Positions 38,501 through 46,476 are shown, counted from the stretch's first letter. The stretch: 64,000 bases of DNA from Rhizosphaericola sp047606825 (GCA_047606825.1 JASGDY010000060.1:1-64000); one strand, 5' to 3'. A program made the numbers and translations. The notes: a model not told the origin generated them from the letters alone.

Positions 38501-39860
38501 TGGCTACAACAGCCGTGTGCCGGGCATCATGAGCTCTCCCGACAATTTTGGCAATGACTGGAAAACCAAGAGTCCGGGACTGGGTTATTCCCTGTTAGGC
38601 AAACAGCCCGACCGCGCATGGCTAGAGAACCTCGCGGCCAGGGGACTGCTGTCGGCGGACTCGCTGTTCAACGACGTATTTACGCAGAGCTACACGCAGA
38701 CGGTCAATATAACGGCGCAATTGCAACCGTTGAAAAACCTCAATATCGACCTGACGCTCCAAAAGTCCTTTTCGCAGCAGTACAACGAGCTGTTCAAGGA
38801 CACGCTGGGCAACGGCGTATTTGAACACTTGAGCCCTTATGCAGCGGGCGGTTTCAACATTTCCTATATTTCCTTCAAGACCATGTTTGGCAAACAGAGC
38901 AAGACAGGGTCGTCCAAGCTGTTCCAGAATTTTTCCAATTTCCGTACCATCATCTCCCAACGGATGGGCGCACTCAACGGTTACTCGCAGGGAACGGACG
39001 CCGACGGCTATGCCAATGGTTACGGCCGCTATGCGCAGGACGTATTGATTCCCGCGTTTATTGCAGCTTATTCGGGCAAAAACCCCAATTCCGTTTCCTT
39101 GGTAAAAGAAAGCTTCGTGTCTGTGAAGACCAACCCGCTAGGCAACATGTTCCCCCTGCCCAACTGGCGAATCACCTACACCGGACTGGCGAATATCCCA
39201 GCACTGTCCTCCCTGTTTTCCAACATCACGCTGACCCATGCTTACAATGCCACCTTGGGCATGAACAGCTTCACCAGTGCATTGGACTATTATGACCCGT
39301 TGCACCTCGGTACGCCGGGATTCATCAACACGACGACGGGCAACTTTATCCCGTTTTACATGATTCCCAATATCACGATTACGGAACAGTTCCAGCCCTT
39401 GATCGGACTGGACATAACGACGACCAGCCAGAACAACCTGCGCTTCCAGTATGCCAAAAGCCGGACGCTGAGCCTGAGCCTGACCGACTACCAGGTCAGC
39501 GAGGTCAACAGTACGCAGTACACCATCGGCGGTAGCTGGCGCAAACGCAACGCCAACCTGCTCTTCCTTCCCGGAAGCCGCAAAGCCAAACAGGGCAACG
39601 ACCTCAATATCTCAGTGGACCTGGCATACAGGAACGACTTGCAGAACAACAGCGTATTGGACCAGTCCAGTTCGTACAGCACGGGCGGACAGAAGGTGAT
39701 TTCCATTTCGCCGTCCATCGACTACATCTTGAACAACCGCATCAACCTCAAGCTGTATTTTGACCAGCAAAGGGTCATTCCCTACATCTCCACGACATAC
39801 CCGACGACGACGACATCGGCCGGCTTGCAGATTAGGATTTCCCTGGCAGGTGAGCCATAG
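32568..39860 (+). CDS. sprA: Type IX secretion translocon SprA
   Basis: SprA (Sov) is the giant outer-membrane barrel through which type IX cargo leaves the cell, and it is needed for gliding in motile species. The 2430-aa size and blocks such as DVRPQGNIDLKLGYQGQ-like text near residue 150, ARAVYNEELFPEQS, EFWVQDPF, MRIGQDYLS-like strands, WVDELRLSDIDNSGGWAALG and the repeated membrane strands to the C-terminal RISLAGEP fit the family. A signal peptide (MFNKKFFTFLILFFCLLEP) follows a TTG start at 32568; an in-frame TAA lies five codons upstream and no ATG is available, so TTG is required. A six-Ala run sits near residue 1402, and a very basic stretch (KKWRALRRAIRRAKRIEKA) near residue 1930. 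Confidence 0.95.
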   Translation: MFNKKFFTFLILFFCLLEPFVSRSQRDSLPYPVQDRRGSWLFSQSRSPFDIRDTGLLTRKVELDSATGQYILYEKIGDDYYRMPTELTLDQLLLLQGRTAEIQYFNDKSRALDLLNLKQKRPKPRISDNFFNRIFGVLPSKTTQTGDSSKLPKLVDIRPQGNIDLKLGYQGQYVNNPTLSENARSTGGFDMDADMNINVMADIGSKMTLPISWNSQSTFDFENQLKLRYNGYDDEILKSIEAGNISFQSKGTLMSSMQNLMGVKASLQFGKLFVTAAVATSRSQTQSLTLQNGGVSQTINKMLDDYDENRNFLLGQYFKNKFNYNMANLPVTRSQVNITRMEVWVTNRTSTTTNARNVVGLMDLGESSPYNTNIHTVGQGALPYNAINDIYTKIANSSMARNGSLASTFLQSQGLTPVQDFEKVYARLLTQGTDYTFNPSIGFIALNAQLQSDDVLGVAYQYTYNGKTYQVGEFSSDVALDSSTGIQKVLYLKLLKATSQRINLPIWRLMMKNVYTLDVSQVDSSSFRLSVYYKDISGAANRSLPESSPETSGLSILRIVNGDRLNSIGNPQPDGNFDYLNGFTVLPQQGRVVFPVLEPFGHDLDSLAYNGVDASIAQKYVYNALYDSIKTVAQTYTNLDRFALMGTVKGSSSSTISLGTVNIPQGSVTVTVGGQLLVENTDYTIDYSSGTLQLLNQAIIASGQSVNVQFEDNTTTTMQRSFLGLRMDYVANKNLSIGATIEKLTERPYTSQVLYGEDPIDNTMYGVDFNYKSELPGLTRWLNKLPNYSSKAMSTINAYGEAALLKPGQPSQIGSGAQASVYIDNFESASSGYDLRYPLTSWALASTPSGNGLFPEATLIDSLAYNNNRSKIAWYNIEAVLQDKNNSNNPLRNNLSALSDLRARAVYNEELFPEQSTTTSTTQLTTFDVSYYPTERGPYNFNTSTSELDRYGRFKSPKTKWGGLMRAIPQTDFETQNVEYIEFWVQDPFLYKPTSIGGKLIFNLGNVSEDILKDGKHFYENGLSTPTTTTIEDSTTVWGKVPLNSIQLTNAFSNTASDRPYQDVGMDGLTDAGEKRKRADYLSKVASMYGTGSPFYLLALADPSNDNYQWYRDERFDNANSNILTRYKNYNNPQGNSAIATNSAYSPAATTYPDNEDLNGDNTLNESEDYFEYDLSLTPNMEIGDGYIVDKRTITPKLANDSAATENWYLFRIPVKDYDSVVGSISDFKSIRFIRMYLTGFEDSVTLRFARLNLVKNQWRSFTYYLDTTGSYTSLPTTSVTTLDVSSVNLEDNSGRLPIPYKMPPGVERIQSLANNGVSVLQNEQSMTLHVTNLQKGDARAVIKGMNLDLRRYGQMNMWIHAESINGQRAVADYELNAVIRIGQDYLSNYYEIKIPLHITAAAAAASAEQIWPTANELSLALQDLVQLKLRRNNSGQSTTTIYRETASNGQIMSVMGNPNIAGVTSYLIGIENPNTSEALSAEMWVDELRLSDIDNSGGWAALGRVDMQLADLGTLSISGNTYSAGWGSIDQSINERSMSSMLQIDAATNLNIGKLFPHRMGFSIPVYASFNRTVLTPKYDPYDQDVLYKTKLALAGSKAAKDSIRNISLDQSTTKMFSFSNVRFGQMSMHPKLWDLSNFDFSYSYSSIVQSSPTIQSNEITRYQGGFGYTFNGQDHFYYPFRKLFRNKSPWLTLLRDFNINPIPSLMSFRVNVDRQMGVYMPRSIVLQGSNYVQLPTDTTYDKYFLMNRYYNLRWQLSKNLNLDYSAINNSVVDEPYGALDTKAKRDSVWQNFWKGGRTITFQQRSVLSYNLPLEKLPLTDWIRAQYNYSTSYNWIAANLLAKDLGNIVENSRQGTLQADIDFTRLYNKSAFLRKANEDPPQNSKTANGNISSNAVVPKAISDTAHMQLPARDSVTYGLHGAAKRLALKKWRALRRAIRRAKRIEKALLRQYNIYGLVKTSAQILTLVKHINIQYNSGYNSRVPGIMSSPDNFGNDWKTKSPGLGYSLLGKQPDRAWLENLAARGLLSADSLFNDVFTQSYTQTVNITAQLQPLKNLNIDLTLQKSFSQQYNELFKDTLGNGVFEHLSPYAAGGFNISYISFKTMFGKQSKTGSSKLFQNFSNFRTIISQRMGALNGYSQGTDADGYANGYGRYAQDVLIPAFIAAYSGKNPNSVSLVKESFVSVKTNPLGNMFPLPNWRITYTGLANIPALSSLFSNITLTHAYNATLGMNSFTSALDYYDPLHLGTPGFINTTTGNFIPFYMIPNITITEQFQPLIGLDITTTSQNNLRFQYAKSRTLSLSLTDYQVSEVNSTQYTIGGSWRKRNANLLFLPGSRKAKQGNDLNISVDLAYRNDLQNNSVLDQSSSYSTGGQKVISISPSIDYILNNRINLKLYFDQQRVIPYISTTYPTTTTSAGLQIRISLAGEP

Positions 39861-39905
39861 GATGGCCGGCGGTCAGTCGTCGGAATGTTCGTATTTTTAC
39901 ACGCT

Positions 39906-40382
39906 ATGAACCGAAAAGAAAATTTCACGATACGCAAAGCCGTCAGGGAAGACTGTGCGCAGATGCTGGGGCTGGTGCACGAGCTGGCATTGTTCGAAAG
40001 AGCACCACAGGAAGTGACTGTTACGCTGGAACACTTTGAGGAAAGCGGTTTTGGCAAAAATCCCGTGTGGTGGGGCTTCGTCGCGGAAACGGAAGAAAAC
40101 AACGGAACAAAAATCATTGCCCTTGCCGTCTACTACATACGCTATTCCACGTGGAAGGGACAGACCATGTACCTAGAAGACCTTATCGTGACGGAACGTT
40201 ACCGCCGCTTCGGTATCGGACAAAAATTGCTGGACGCGCTCACGCAGGAAGCGCGAGACAGAAACCTGCCTTTCATCCAATGGCAAGTATTGGAATGGAA
40301 CGAACCCGCCATCCTTTTCTACAAAAAGAACAATGCGGAACTGGATGCTGAGTGGATTAACTGCAAGGTGAGTGTGGGCTAG
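39906..40382 (+). CDS. GNAT acetyltransferase, SSAT-like
   Basis: A 158-aa N-acetyltransferase resembling the spermidine/spermine and thialysine acetyltransferase group. It shows the acetyl-CoA loop RRFGIGQKLL and the family blocks LVHELALFERAPQEV, YYIRYSTWKGQTMYLEDLIV and QVLEWNEPAILFYKKNNA, which follow the human SSAT pattern (YLEDFFV, FGIG, EWNEPSINFYKR). Likely substrates are diamines, polyamines or lysine analogues; which one is not predictable. The ATG at 39906 (MNRKENFTIRKAVREDC) is preferred over one seven codons upstream. It is 45 bp downstream of sprA. Confidence 0.88.
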   Translation: MNRKENFTIRKAVREDCAQMLGLVHELALFERAPQEVTVTLEHFEESGFGKNPVWWGFVAETEENNGTKIIALAVYYIRYSTWKGQTMYLEDLIVTERYRRFGIGQKLLDALTQEARDRNLPFIQWQVLEWNEPAILFYKKNNAELDAEWINCKVSVG

Positions 40383-40477
40383 GGTAAAATAAAAAACATA
40401 TATTTGCTGTAGAAAACCGAGACGCATGCTATACCAAAATATATTGCTTGCTAAAACGTTTCCGCCTAGTTTAGTAG

Positions 40478-40532
40478 TGCCTAAGGGGTAAAGATGTCCC
40501 TTTTATCCCAACACTAATTTACCCATTAGGCA
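40478..40532. repeat. 15-nt inverted repeat upstream of beta-barrel gene
   Basis: TGCCTAAGGGGTAAA (40478-40492) and TTTACCCATTAGGCA (40518-40532) pair with one mismatch across a 25-nt spacer, 26 nt before the next gene. It could be an operator, a 5' mRNA hairpin or a repeat; nothing decides between these. Confidence 0.5.
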
Positions 40533-40557
40533 GTACAGAAACCAAATATGAATCGCA

Positions 40558-41127
40558 ATGAAAAAGAAGTGCATTTACCAATCCTTGTCAGTGGCCGTAT
40601 TTGGTACTGCAATCAGCAAAAACATAGCGGCACAGACTACCATACGGCATTCAGAAATATCCATAGGCTCCGAATACGCAATCCCTGTCGGAAGCTTCTC
40701 GGATGGGGCGGAATATGGATTAGGCGGGTCGCTAAAATACACCTACCATATCAACGAACGCTATGGCATAAGCCTACAATCCGGAGTGGCCAGGTATAAG
40801 TACAAAGGCAATTTCTATGATTATAGCTTTCTTAATGACAATAGCTACAATCCTGAATATGAAAAAGACCTGAGCTTTACCGCCATTCCCATCAAACTAG
40901 GTGGTCATTTACAATACAAAAACTTTTTTGTCGAACCACAGATTGGACTCACTTTTTTTGCGGACAATGAGACTTCTTTTCAGAATGGGTCGACAACACT
41001 GGCCATTGGCATAGGCTATTATATCCTCAAAAACCTGCGGGCGTCTGTCAGGTACGAACGTTGGGACAAGGGAGGTCCGGATGCTTCCTTTATCGGAATC
41101 GGTGTTGCTTACGCCTTTTGGGAATAG
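40558..41127 (+). CDS. Outer-membrane beta-barrel protein
   Basis: A 189-aa protein with a signal peptide (cut near IAAQ) and an alternating pattern typical of a small eight-stranded OmpW/OmpX-like barrel: ISIGSEYAIPVGSF, GLGGSLKYTYHINERYGISLQSGVARY, FTAIPIKLGGHLQYKNFFVEPQIGLTFF, and a last strand ending SFIGIGVAYAFWE with a terminal aromatic region, as expected for barrel insertion. Specific function unknown. A 15-nt inverted repeat lies just upstream. Confidence 0.82.
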   Translation: MKKKCIYQSLSVAVFGTAISKNIAAQTTIRHSEISIGSEYAIPVGSFSDGAEYGLGGSLKYTYHINERYGISLQSGVARYKYKGNFYDYSFLNDNSYNPEYEKDLSFTAIPIKLGGHLQYKNFFVEPQIGLTFFADNETSFQNGSTTLAIGIGYYILKNLRASVRYERWDKGGPDASFIGIGVAYAFWE

Positions 41128-41286
41128 TGGGTAGCATCAAAGGTTTGGGTGTCTTTACAGAAGTTGAGCATTGTATCATTTACAGTCAATAGCCAAATAT
41201 GAATCGACCGCCAACGTTTCCCCAAAATTTCCCCTCCGCAATCCCGTTTTCCTTATTTTTACCGTTCCTAAACGGGTATTCCCAAT

Positions 41287-42384
41287 ATGAAGATATTAGA
41301 CTGGTATATTGTCAAGAAATATGTTTCGACGTTTTTGTTCTCCATTTTCCTGTTTGCGATCATCTCGGTGGTGATCGACATCGGGGAAAAGACGGACGAT
41401 TTTGTGTACAGCAAATGGACGCTTACGCAGATCGTCATGAACTACTACATTGCGTTCGTGCCGCATATCGTCGCGTTGCTGTTTCCGCTGTTTGTCTTTA
41501 TCGCGGTGATTTTTTTCACGTCCAAGATGGCGGGTAGGGTAGAGGTCATTGCCATATTGGCGAGTGGCACCAGTTTTACGCGTTTTTTACGTCCTTTTTT
41601 TTTGACGAGTGTCGTGTTGGCGGGTGTTCTGTACTACATGAACGGTTATGTCATCCCCAAGGCCGACATCAAGGTAGCGTATTTCAACGATGTGTATGTG
41701 CATCGCAACTCCAGTTATGACAAGCTGGTTGCCAACAATAGAAAGCCCAACCTCTACTACCGTATCGACTCTTTTACTTATGCGGGTATCCGCAACTTCG
41801 ACACGACCAGCAAGCATGGGGGACCTTTTTACATGTACCGTATCAAGCACGACTCGATGGACTACAACCTGCGTGCGGCGACCATCCGATGGGACACCGC
41901 CAAGCACAAATGGAAACTGCAAAACATCTTTGAACGGACCATCCACGGGATGAAGGAAACCATCAAGCAGACGCCCGAGCGGTTCATGCACTTTTCTTTC
42001 CAGCCATCCGACCTAAGTATTGACGACTATGCGCAGAACAAGATGACGACACCGCAGCTCCGGCACCATGTCGAGATGGAGCGGCAGCGTGGCGGGGAAG
42101 ACATCAATACGTTTGAGATAGAGCTGTACCGACGGCAGGCAACACCAATTTCCGTCATCGTCCTGACGATGATAGGCGCCGTCATCGCCAGCCGAAAAGT
42201 ACGCGGCGGCAGCGGTGCGCACCTCGCCATCGGTTTTGTGGCGGGAGCCGTTTTTATATTGATGGATCGCTTTTCAACGATATTCTCCACCAAGGGCCAT
42301 TTCCCTCCTTTGATAGCGGCATGGCTGCCCAACATGGTGTTTTCCCTTGTGGCACTTTATCTATATCGGACGGCGCCGAAATAG
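41287..42384 (+). CDS. LptF/LptG family permease (YjgP/YjgQ)
   Basis: A 365-aa inner-membrane component of the lipopolysaccharide exporter, which with the LptB ATPase pushes LPS toward the outer membrane. It has three N-terminal membrane helices (starting MKILDWYIVKKYVSTFLFSI, with ISVVIDIGEKTDDF), a periplasmic beta-jellyroll (about 120-265), and three C-terminal helices (ATPISVIVLTMIGAVIASRKVRGG, LAIGFVAGAVFILMDRF). The family does not separate LptF from LptG by eye here, so no symbol is given. The partner permease is not in this window. Confidence 0.92.
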   Translation: MKILDWYIVKKYVSTFLFSIFLFAIISVVIDIGEKTDDFVYSKWTLTQIVMNYYIAFVPHIVALLFPLFVFIAVIFFTSKMAGRVEVIAILASGTSFTRFLRPFFLTSVVLAGVLYYMNGYVIPKADIKVAYFNDVYVHRNSSYDKLVANNRKPNLYYRIDSFTYAGIRNFDTTSKHGGPFYMYRIKHDSMDYNLRAATIRWDTAKHKWKLQNIFERTIHGMKETIKQTPERFMHFSFQPSDLSIDDYAQNKMTTPQLRHHVEMERQRGGEDINTFEIELYRRQATPISVIVLTMIGAVIASRKVRGGSGAHLAIGFVAGAVFILMDRFSTIFSTKGHFPPLIAAWLPNMVFSLVALYLYRTAPK

Positions 42385-42573
42385 TTGCTAAAAATTACAA
42401 ATTTTACAAAACGACAATCGGAAAATAAATTGCCATGCCTTATCTTTACGCAATCCTAATGATATAGGTTGCCATGGGCTGAGCTTTAGTTTCTTCCTTT
42501 GTTCGTAGACTCTTCGTTGCTTTTGGCAATCTTGTATCAGATATTTTTAGAAAAGCATAGAAAATTTGCATCA

Positions 42574-43875
42574 ATGGGAAATATAAAAGAAAAATTTAAG
42601 TCCAAGGCAGAGGCGAAGGCTGAGGAGATCAAAACGTTTTTGAAGGAACACGGTTCCCAGAAACTGGAAGAGACGACGGTCAGCCAAATATTCCAGGGAA
42701 TGCGCGGCATGACAGGATTAGTCAGTGAGACGAGTTTGCTGGATCCTAACGAAGGCATCCGCTTCAGAGGTTACAGCATCCCAGAACTGCAAGCCAAACT
42801 GCCATCGGAACACGAAGGCGGCGAACCACTACCCGAAGGTATTTTTTATTTGATGCTGGTCGGAGAACTGCCGACAAAAGAGGACGTGACCGAACTTTCC
42901 GAACTGATCAAGTCCCGCAAGGAAGTTCCTGCACATGTATTTGCGACGATTGACGCGCTTCCCGTTTCCTCCCATCCCATGACGCAGTTCGTAACGGGTA
43001 TCATGGCGTTGCAGACGGAAAGCAAATTTGCCAAAGCCTACAATCAGGGAATCAACAAAAAAGACTATTGGGACGTTGCTTTTGAGGACTCCATCGACCT
43101 TATCGCCAAACTGCCACGCATCGCGGCATATATCTACAGAAGAAAATACAGAAACAACGAGCAGATTGCTTCCGACCCTTCCCTCGACTGGGCGGGCGAC
43201 CTGGCGCACATGCTTGGTTTCGAAACACCCGATTTCAAGGAACTGATGCGCCTGTACATGACCATCCATTCCGACCACGAAGGCGGCAACGTATCGGCAC
43301 ACGCGACGCATCTGGTGGGTTCCGCGTTGAGCGACCCGTACCTGAGCTTCGCGGCAGGCATGAATGGGCTTGCAGGTCCATTGCACGGTCTTGCCAACCA
43401 GGAAGTCATCAAATGGGTATTTGAAATGCAGGAAAAAATCGGCACGGACGACCCGACCAAAGAGCAGATTGCCGACTATGTCAAGCAGACACTGGCAAGC
43501 GGGAAAGTCGTTCCGGGTTACGGACACGCTGTCCTGCGTATTACCGACCCACGTTTTACGGCCCAGCAGAAATTTGCGGAAAAACACATGAACGACGACA
43601 AGCTTGTACAGACCATCTGGAAAATCTACGATGTCGTCCCTCCAATATTGGAAGCGACCGGAAAAGTCAAAAACCCTTGGCCCAACGTGGACGCACACAG
43701 CGGCGCACTTTTGGTCCATTACGGTTTGACGGAATATGAGTTTTACACCGTATTGTTCGGTGTCAGCCGCGCATTGGGCGTATTGGCAAGCCTGATATGG
43801 AGCCGGGCATTGGGCTTCTCCATCGAACGTCCAAAATCCATCACGAGCGACGCGATTATTGCGGAATACAAATAA
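42574..43875 (+). CDS. gltA: Citrate synthase, mitochondrial-type
   Basis: Condenses acetyl-CoA with oxaloacetate in the first step of the TCA cycle. The 433-aa sequence follows the mitochondrial (type I dimer) enzyme rather than the usual bacterial hexamer: YWDVAFEDSIDLIAKLPRIAA, HSDHEGGNVSAHATHLVGSA, MNGLAGPLHGLANQE, NPWPNVDAHSGALL and VLFGVSRALGVL are nearly identical to animal enzymes. The catalytic residues are H271, H318 (GYGHAV) and D373, matching pig H274, H320 and D375. The ATG at 42574 (MGNIKEKFKSKAEAKAEEI) is chosen; an upstream in-frame start at 42499 would add 25 unlikely residues. It stands alone and shares a terminator with convergent purF. Confidence 0.95.
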   Translation: MGNIKEKFKSKAEAKAEEIKTFLKEHGSQKLEETTVSQIFQGMRGMTGLVSETSLLDPNEGIRFRGYSIPELQAKLPSEHEGGEPLPEGIFYLMLVGELPTKEDVTELSELIKSRKEVPAHVFATIDALPVSSHPMTQFVTGIMALQTESKFAKAYNQGINKKDYWDVAFEDSIDLIAKLPRIAAYIYRRKYRNNEQIASDPSLDWAGDLAHMLGFETPDFKELMRLYMTIHSDHEGGNVSAHATHLVGSALSDPYLSFAAGMNGLAGPLHGLANQEVIKWVFEMQEKIGTDDPTKEQIADYVKQTLASGKVVPGYGHAVLRITDPRFTAQQKFAEKHMNDDKLVQTIWKIYDVVPPILEATGKVKNPWPNVDAHSGALLVHYGLTEYEFYTVLFGVSRALGVLASLIWSRALGFSIERPKSITSDAIIAEYK

Positions 43876-43886
43876 CAAGTAAAAAA

Positions 43887-43935
43887 CAAAAAATATAAAC
43901 GCCCGTTCAAAGTGGACGGGCGTTTATATTTTTTG
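43887..43935. terminator. Bidirectional terminator, gltA / purF
   Basis: A perfect 20-bp stem (43887-43906 with 43916-43935) around a 9-nt loop. The inner arms are ACGCCCGT/ACGGGCGT and the outer parts are A-rich on one side and T-rich on the other, so both transcripts would end in a U-run. It lies between two convergent genes. Confidence 0.92.
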
Positions 43936-43956
43936 TTTTTTACTTTCGACTCAACA

Positions 43957-45804
43957 TTAATATCCCCTAGAGTTGTCACCTTCCATATAATTGATAAAGG
44001 CCTTATTGACAACTTTGTTGCCTCCCGGAGTCGGGTAATTACCGGTGAAATACCAGTCACCCGTATTGGTTGGACAACTGGCGTGCAGGTCTTCGATGTT
44101 TTGGTACACTACCTGTACAGGAATGTCCACCTCGTCGGGCGTTATGAGTTCTGCTATCTTGTCCGAAATCTCTTCCGGCGTGAACGGTGCATAGACACCT
44201 TTGACGAAATTGACATCCTTCAAAGTATCCTTTTCCGCAGCCTCCTTACATTTCTGGTAAATATCGTCGAGTGTGGCGGTCGTACCGCGGTCTTTATGGA
44301 GTGCGATGGCTGCACGGAATGCGACAAAGTCACCCATGCGGCTCATGTCGATACCATAACAGTCGGGATAGCGTATCTGTGGCGCAGAGGACACAATCAT
44401 GATTTTTTTGGGGCGTAGGCGGGAGAGCATGCGAACAATACTTTCTTTCAATGTTGTACCTCTGACGATGGAGTCGTCGATGACGACCAGCGTGTCTTCA
44501 TAGTCGCGTACCGTACCGTAAGTGATGTCATAGACATGCTGCACCATCTCGTTGCGGGCTCCGTCGGCGGTGATGAAAGTGCGCATCTTCACGTCCTTGA
44601 TGGCAATTTTTTCCTGGCGGATTTTTCGGTTGACCATTTCCTTGAGCTTGTCGGGGTCGAGGTCCTTGCCCCAGCTAAGGATACGCTGGTATTTGATTTC
44701 GTTGAGGTAGTCTTCCATACCTTTTACCAAGCCGAAAAACGCAACCTCAGCCGTATTGGGGATATAGGAGAAAATGGTATTTTTCAAATCGTGGTCGATC
44801 AACTGCAATACACGTTTGCTGAGATGGTAACCTAGGTCGATACGTTCCCTGTATATTTTTTCGTCACTGCCACGGCTGAAATAGATGCGTTCAAAGCTAC
44901 ATGCGCGGCGCGGCGCATCGGGCAGGATATGTTCGATATTGTAGTTGCCGTTTTCGTCCACAATGAGTGCATGTCCAGGCATGAGTTCCTCCACGAGGTC
45001 AGGCCCGATGTTGAACGTCGTGCGGATGGACGAGCGTTCACTTGCGGCAATGATGATTTCGTCGTCAATATAGTAGTAGGCCGGACGGATACCATTGGCA
45101 TCGCGCATCACAAAACTGCTGCCGTTGCCGACGAGGCCTCCGATCGTATAGCCCCCGTCAAACAGCGGGGTTGCTTTTTTCAGTACCTTGGCAATGTTGG
45201 CGCAGTTGGGACAGTTGTCATCTTCTTCCACGAGGAAATGGTGGATGACCTCCATCATGGCGGCCAAGTCACTCTGTTTCTGGAAGCTGCCCGGTTTCAT
45301 GCCAATGGATGCAAACAGTTCATTGGTATTGACCAGGTTGAAGTTGCCGGCGAGTGCCATGTTCTTGCCAGGCGCTAGGTTTCTCTTGATGAACGGGTGG
45401 CAAAACTCCACGTCGTTCTTGCCTTGTGTGCCATAGCGTAGATGGCCCAGCAGCAGCTCTCCCATCATGTCGAGGTGTCCTTTTAGCAAGCCGGGATGTA
45501 GTTGGATGTCGGGTTGGTAGCGTTCCAGTTCGGTCAACTGGTTGCCTATTTTTTGGAATATTTCCGCTATTGGCTGCGCGGCATTGCTGCGCATACGATA
45601 CAAGAAAGGGTAGCCTGGTTCTGTATTCAGTTTAACCGTGGCTACCCCAGCTCCGTCCTGCCCTCTGTTGTGCTGTTTTTCCATCAGCACGTACAGCTTG
45701 TTGAGGCCGTACATCGGCGTTCCGTATTTTTGAAGATAATAGGAAAATGGCTTCCTTAATCGGATGAATGCCAATCCGCATTCATGTTTGATTGATTCAC
45801 TCAT
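43957..45804 (-). CDS. purF: Amidophosphoribosyltransferase, long form
   Basis: Catalyses the first committed step of purine synthesis, making phosphoribosylamine from PRPP and glutamine. The N-terminal glutaminase has its Cys nucleophile at C9 (HECGLAF) after a short leader that would be removed, then QHNRGQDGAGVA and GHLRYGTQG. The C-terminal PRTase domain has the PRPP loop VVIDDSIVRGTTL. At 615 aa it is longer than typical PurF (about 500 aa) with extra sequence in the PRTase part (about 365-410) and at the C-terminus (FTGNYPTPGGNKVVNKAF). Bacteroidota often encode both a standard and a long version; whether this one is the main enzyme cannot be judged here. Confidence 0.88.
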   Translation of the reverse strand: MSESIKHECGLAFIRLRKPFSYYLQKYGTPMYGLNKLYVLMEKQHNRGQDGAGVATVKLNTEPGYPFLYRMRSNAAQPIAEIFQKIGNQLTELERYQPDIQLHPGLLKGHLDMMGELLLGHLRYGTQGKNDVEFCHPFIKRNLAPGKNMALAGNFNLVNTNELFASIGMKPGSFQKQSDLAAMMEVIHHFLVEEDDNCPNCANIAKVLKKATPLFDGGYTIGGLVGNGSSFVMRDANGIRPAYYYIDDEIIIAASERSSIRTTFNIGPDLVEELMPGHALIVDENGNYNIEHILPDAPRRACSFERIYFSRGSDEKIYRERIDLGYHLSKRVLQLIDHDLKNTIFSYIPNTAEVAFFGLVKGMEDYLNEIKYQRILSWGKDLDPDKLKEMVNRKIRQEKIAIKDVKMRTFITADGARNEMVQHVYDITYGTVRDYEDTLVVIDDSIVRGTTLKESIVRMLSRLRPKKIMIVSSAPQIRYPDCYGIDMSRMGDFVAFRAAIALHKDRGTTATLDDIYQKCKEAAEKDTLKDVNFVKGVYAPFTPEEISDKIAELITPDEVDIPVQVVYQNIEDLHASCPTNTGDWYFTGNYPTPGGNKVVNKAFINYMEGDNSRGY

Positions 45805-45823
45805 TGCTTAAGATAAGAAAGCG

Positions 45824-45831
45824 CAAAGTTA
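45824..45831 (-). promoter_or_regulatory. Likely -7 promoter element of purF
   Basis: Reading on the minus strand, TAACTTTG fits TAnnTTTG exactly and is about 20 nt before the purF start. It ends the tract GGCTTTGGACATTTTTTACT, the same repeated text that lies before nadE and the fructosamine-kinase gene. No -33 TTTG at ideal spacing. Confidence 0.5.
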
Positions 45832-45951
45832 AGTAAAAAATGTCCAAAGCCTAAAGCCAAATGTCCAATGTTTAACACTCAACGGCGAAAACTTATCGCG
45901 AAAAAGCGAATGACGAACCGTGGAACTTTATGCGTTTAGCGTTAGGATTTT

Positions 45952-46476
45952 CTATGCCTGCTTGATGAACTGTACTGCCAATTCCAGCCTGACTTCGTCG
46001 CTGACGACGATGCCCCCTGCGTCTGTAACAGCGCTCCAAGTCAAGCCGAAATCTTTTCTTTTGATCTTGCCTCTGATGTCAAATCCGATTTTGCTCTGGC
46101 CGTAGGGATCCACGACGGCACCGTTGTATTCGGCTTGGAGCTCAATGGGATTGGTCACGCCATGCAAGGTCAGGTCGCCTTTCACGACCAGTACGTCGCC
46201 GTCTTTTTCGACGGATGTGGACTGGAAGCTAAGTTTGGGAAACTTCTCAACGTCGAAGAAATCGGCACTTTTCAAGTGTTCGTCTCTTTGTTCATTGTTG
46301 GTGCTGATGCTGTTGACATCCGTTTCAAAAGTGACTTTCAGGTCGGAAAAATCTTCATTTTCCGCTTCCAAGGTTGCGTCAAAAGTTTTGAAGCTACCGA
46401 TAACGGTAGAGATAGCCAGATGCTTTACCTTGAAATAAATGTCCGAATGTGCCGGATCGATTTTGTACGTTGCCAT
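45952..46476 (-). CDS. YceI family lipid-binding-like protein
   Basis: A 174-aa YceI-domain protein, an extended eight-stranded lipocalin-like barrel that binds polyisoprenoids or other amphiphiles. Family blocks are YKIDPAHSDIYFKVKHLAIS at the start, FDATLEAENEDFS, STNNEQRDEHLKSADFFDVEKFPKLSFQST, GDLTLHGVTNPIELQAEYNG and FDIRGKIKRKDFGLTW. No signal peptide is seen, so this version should be cytoplasmic. Role unknown. Monocistronic by position. Confidence 0.93.
   Translation of the reverse strand: MATYKIDPAHSDIYFKVKHLAISTVIGSFKTFDATLEAENEDFSDLKVTFETDVNSISTNNEQRDEHLKSADFFDVEKFPKLSFQSTSVEKDGDVLVVKGDLTLHGVTNPIELQAEYNGAVVDPYGQSKIGFDIRGKIKRKDFGLTWSAVTDAGGIVVSDEVRLELAVQFIKQA

Noticed and set aside
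42829..43878. Long open frame on the minus strand opposite citrate synthase
   Set aside because: Shadow of a strongly conserved gene; no domain, Cys- and Val-rich composition typical of antisense frames.
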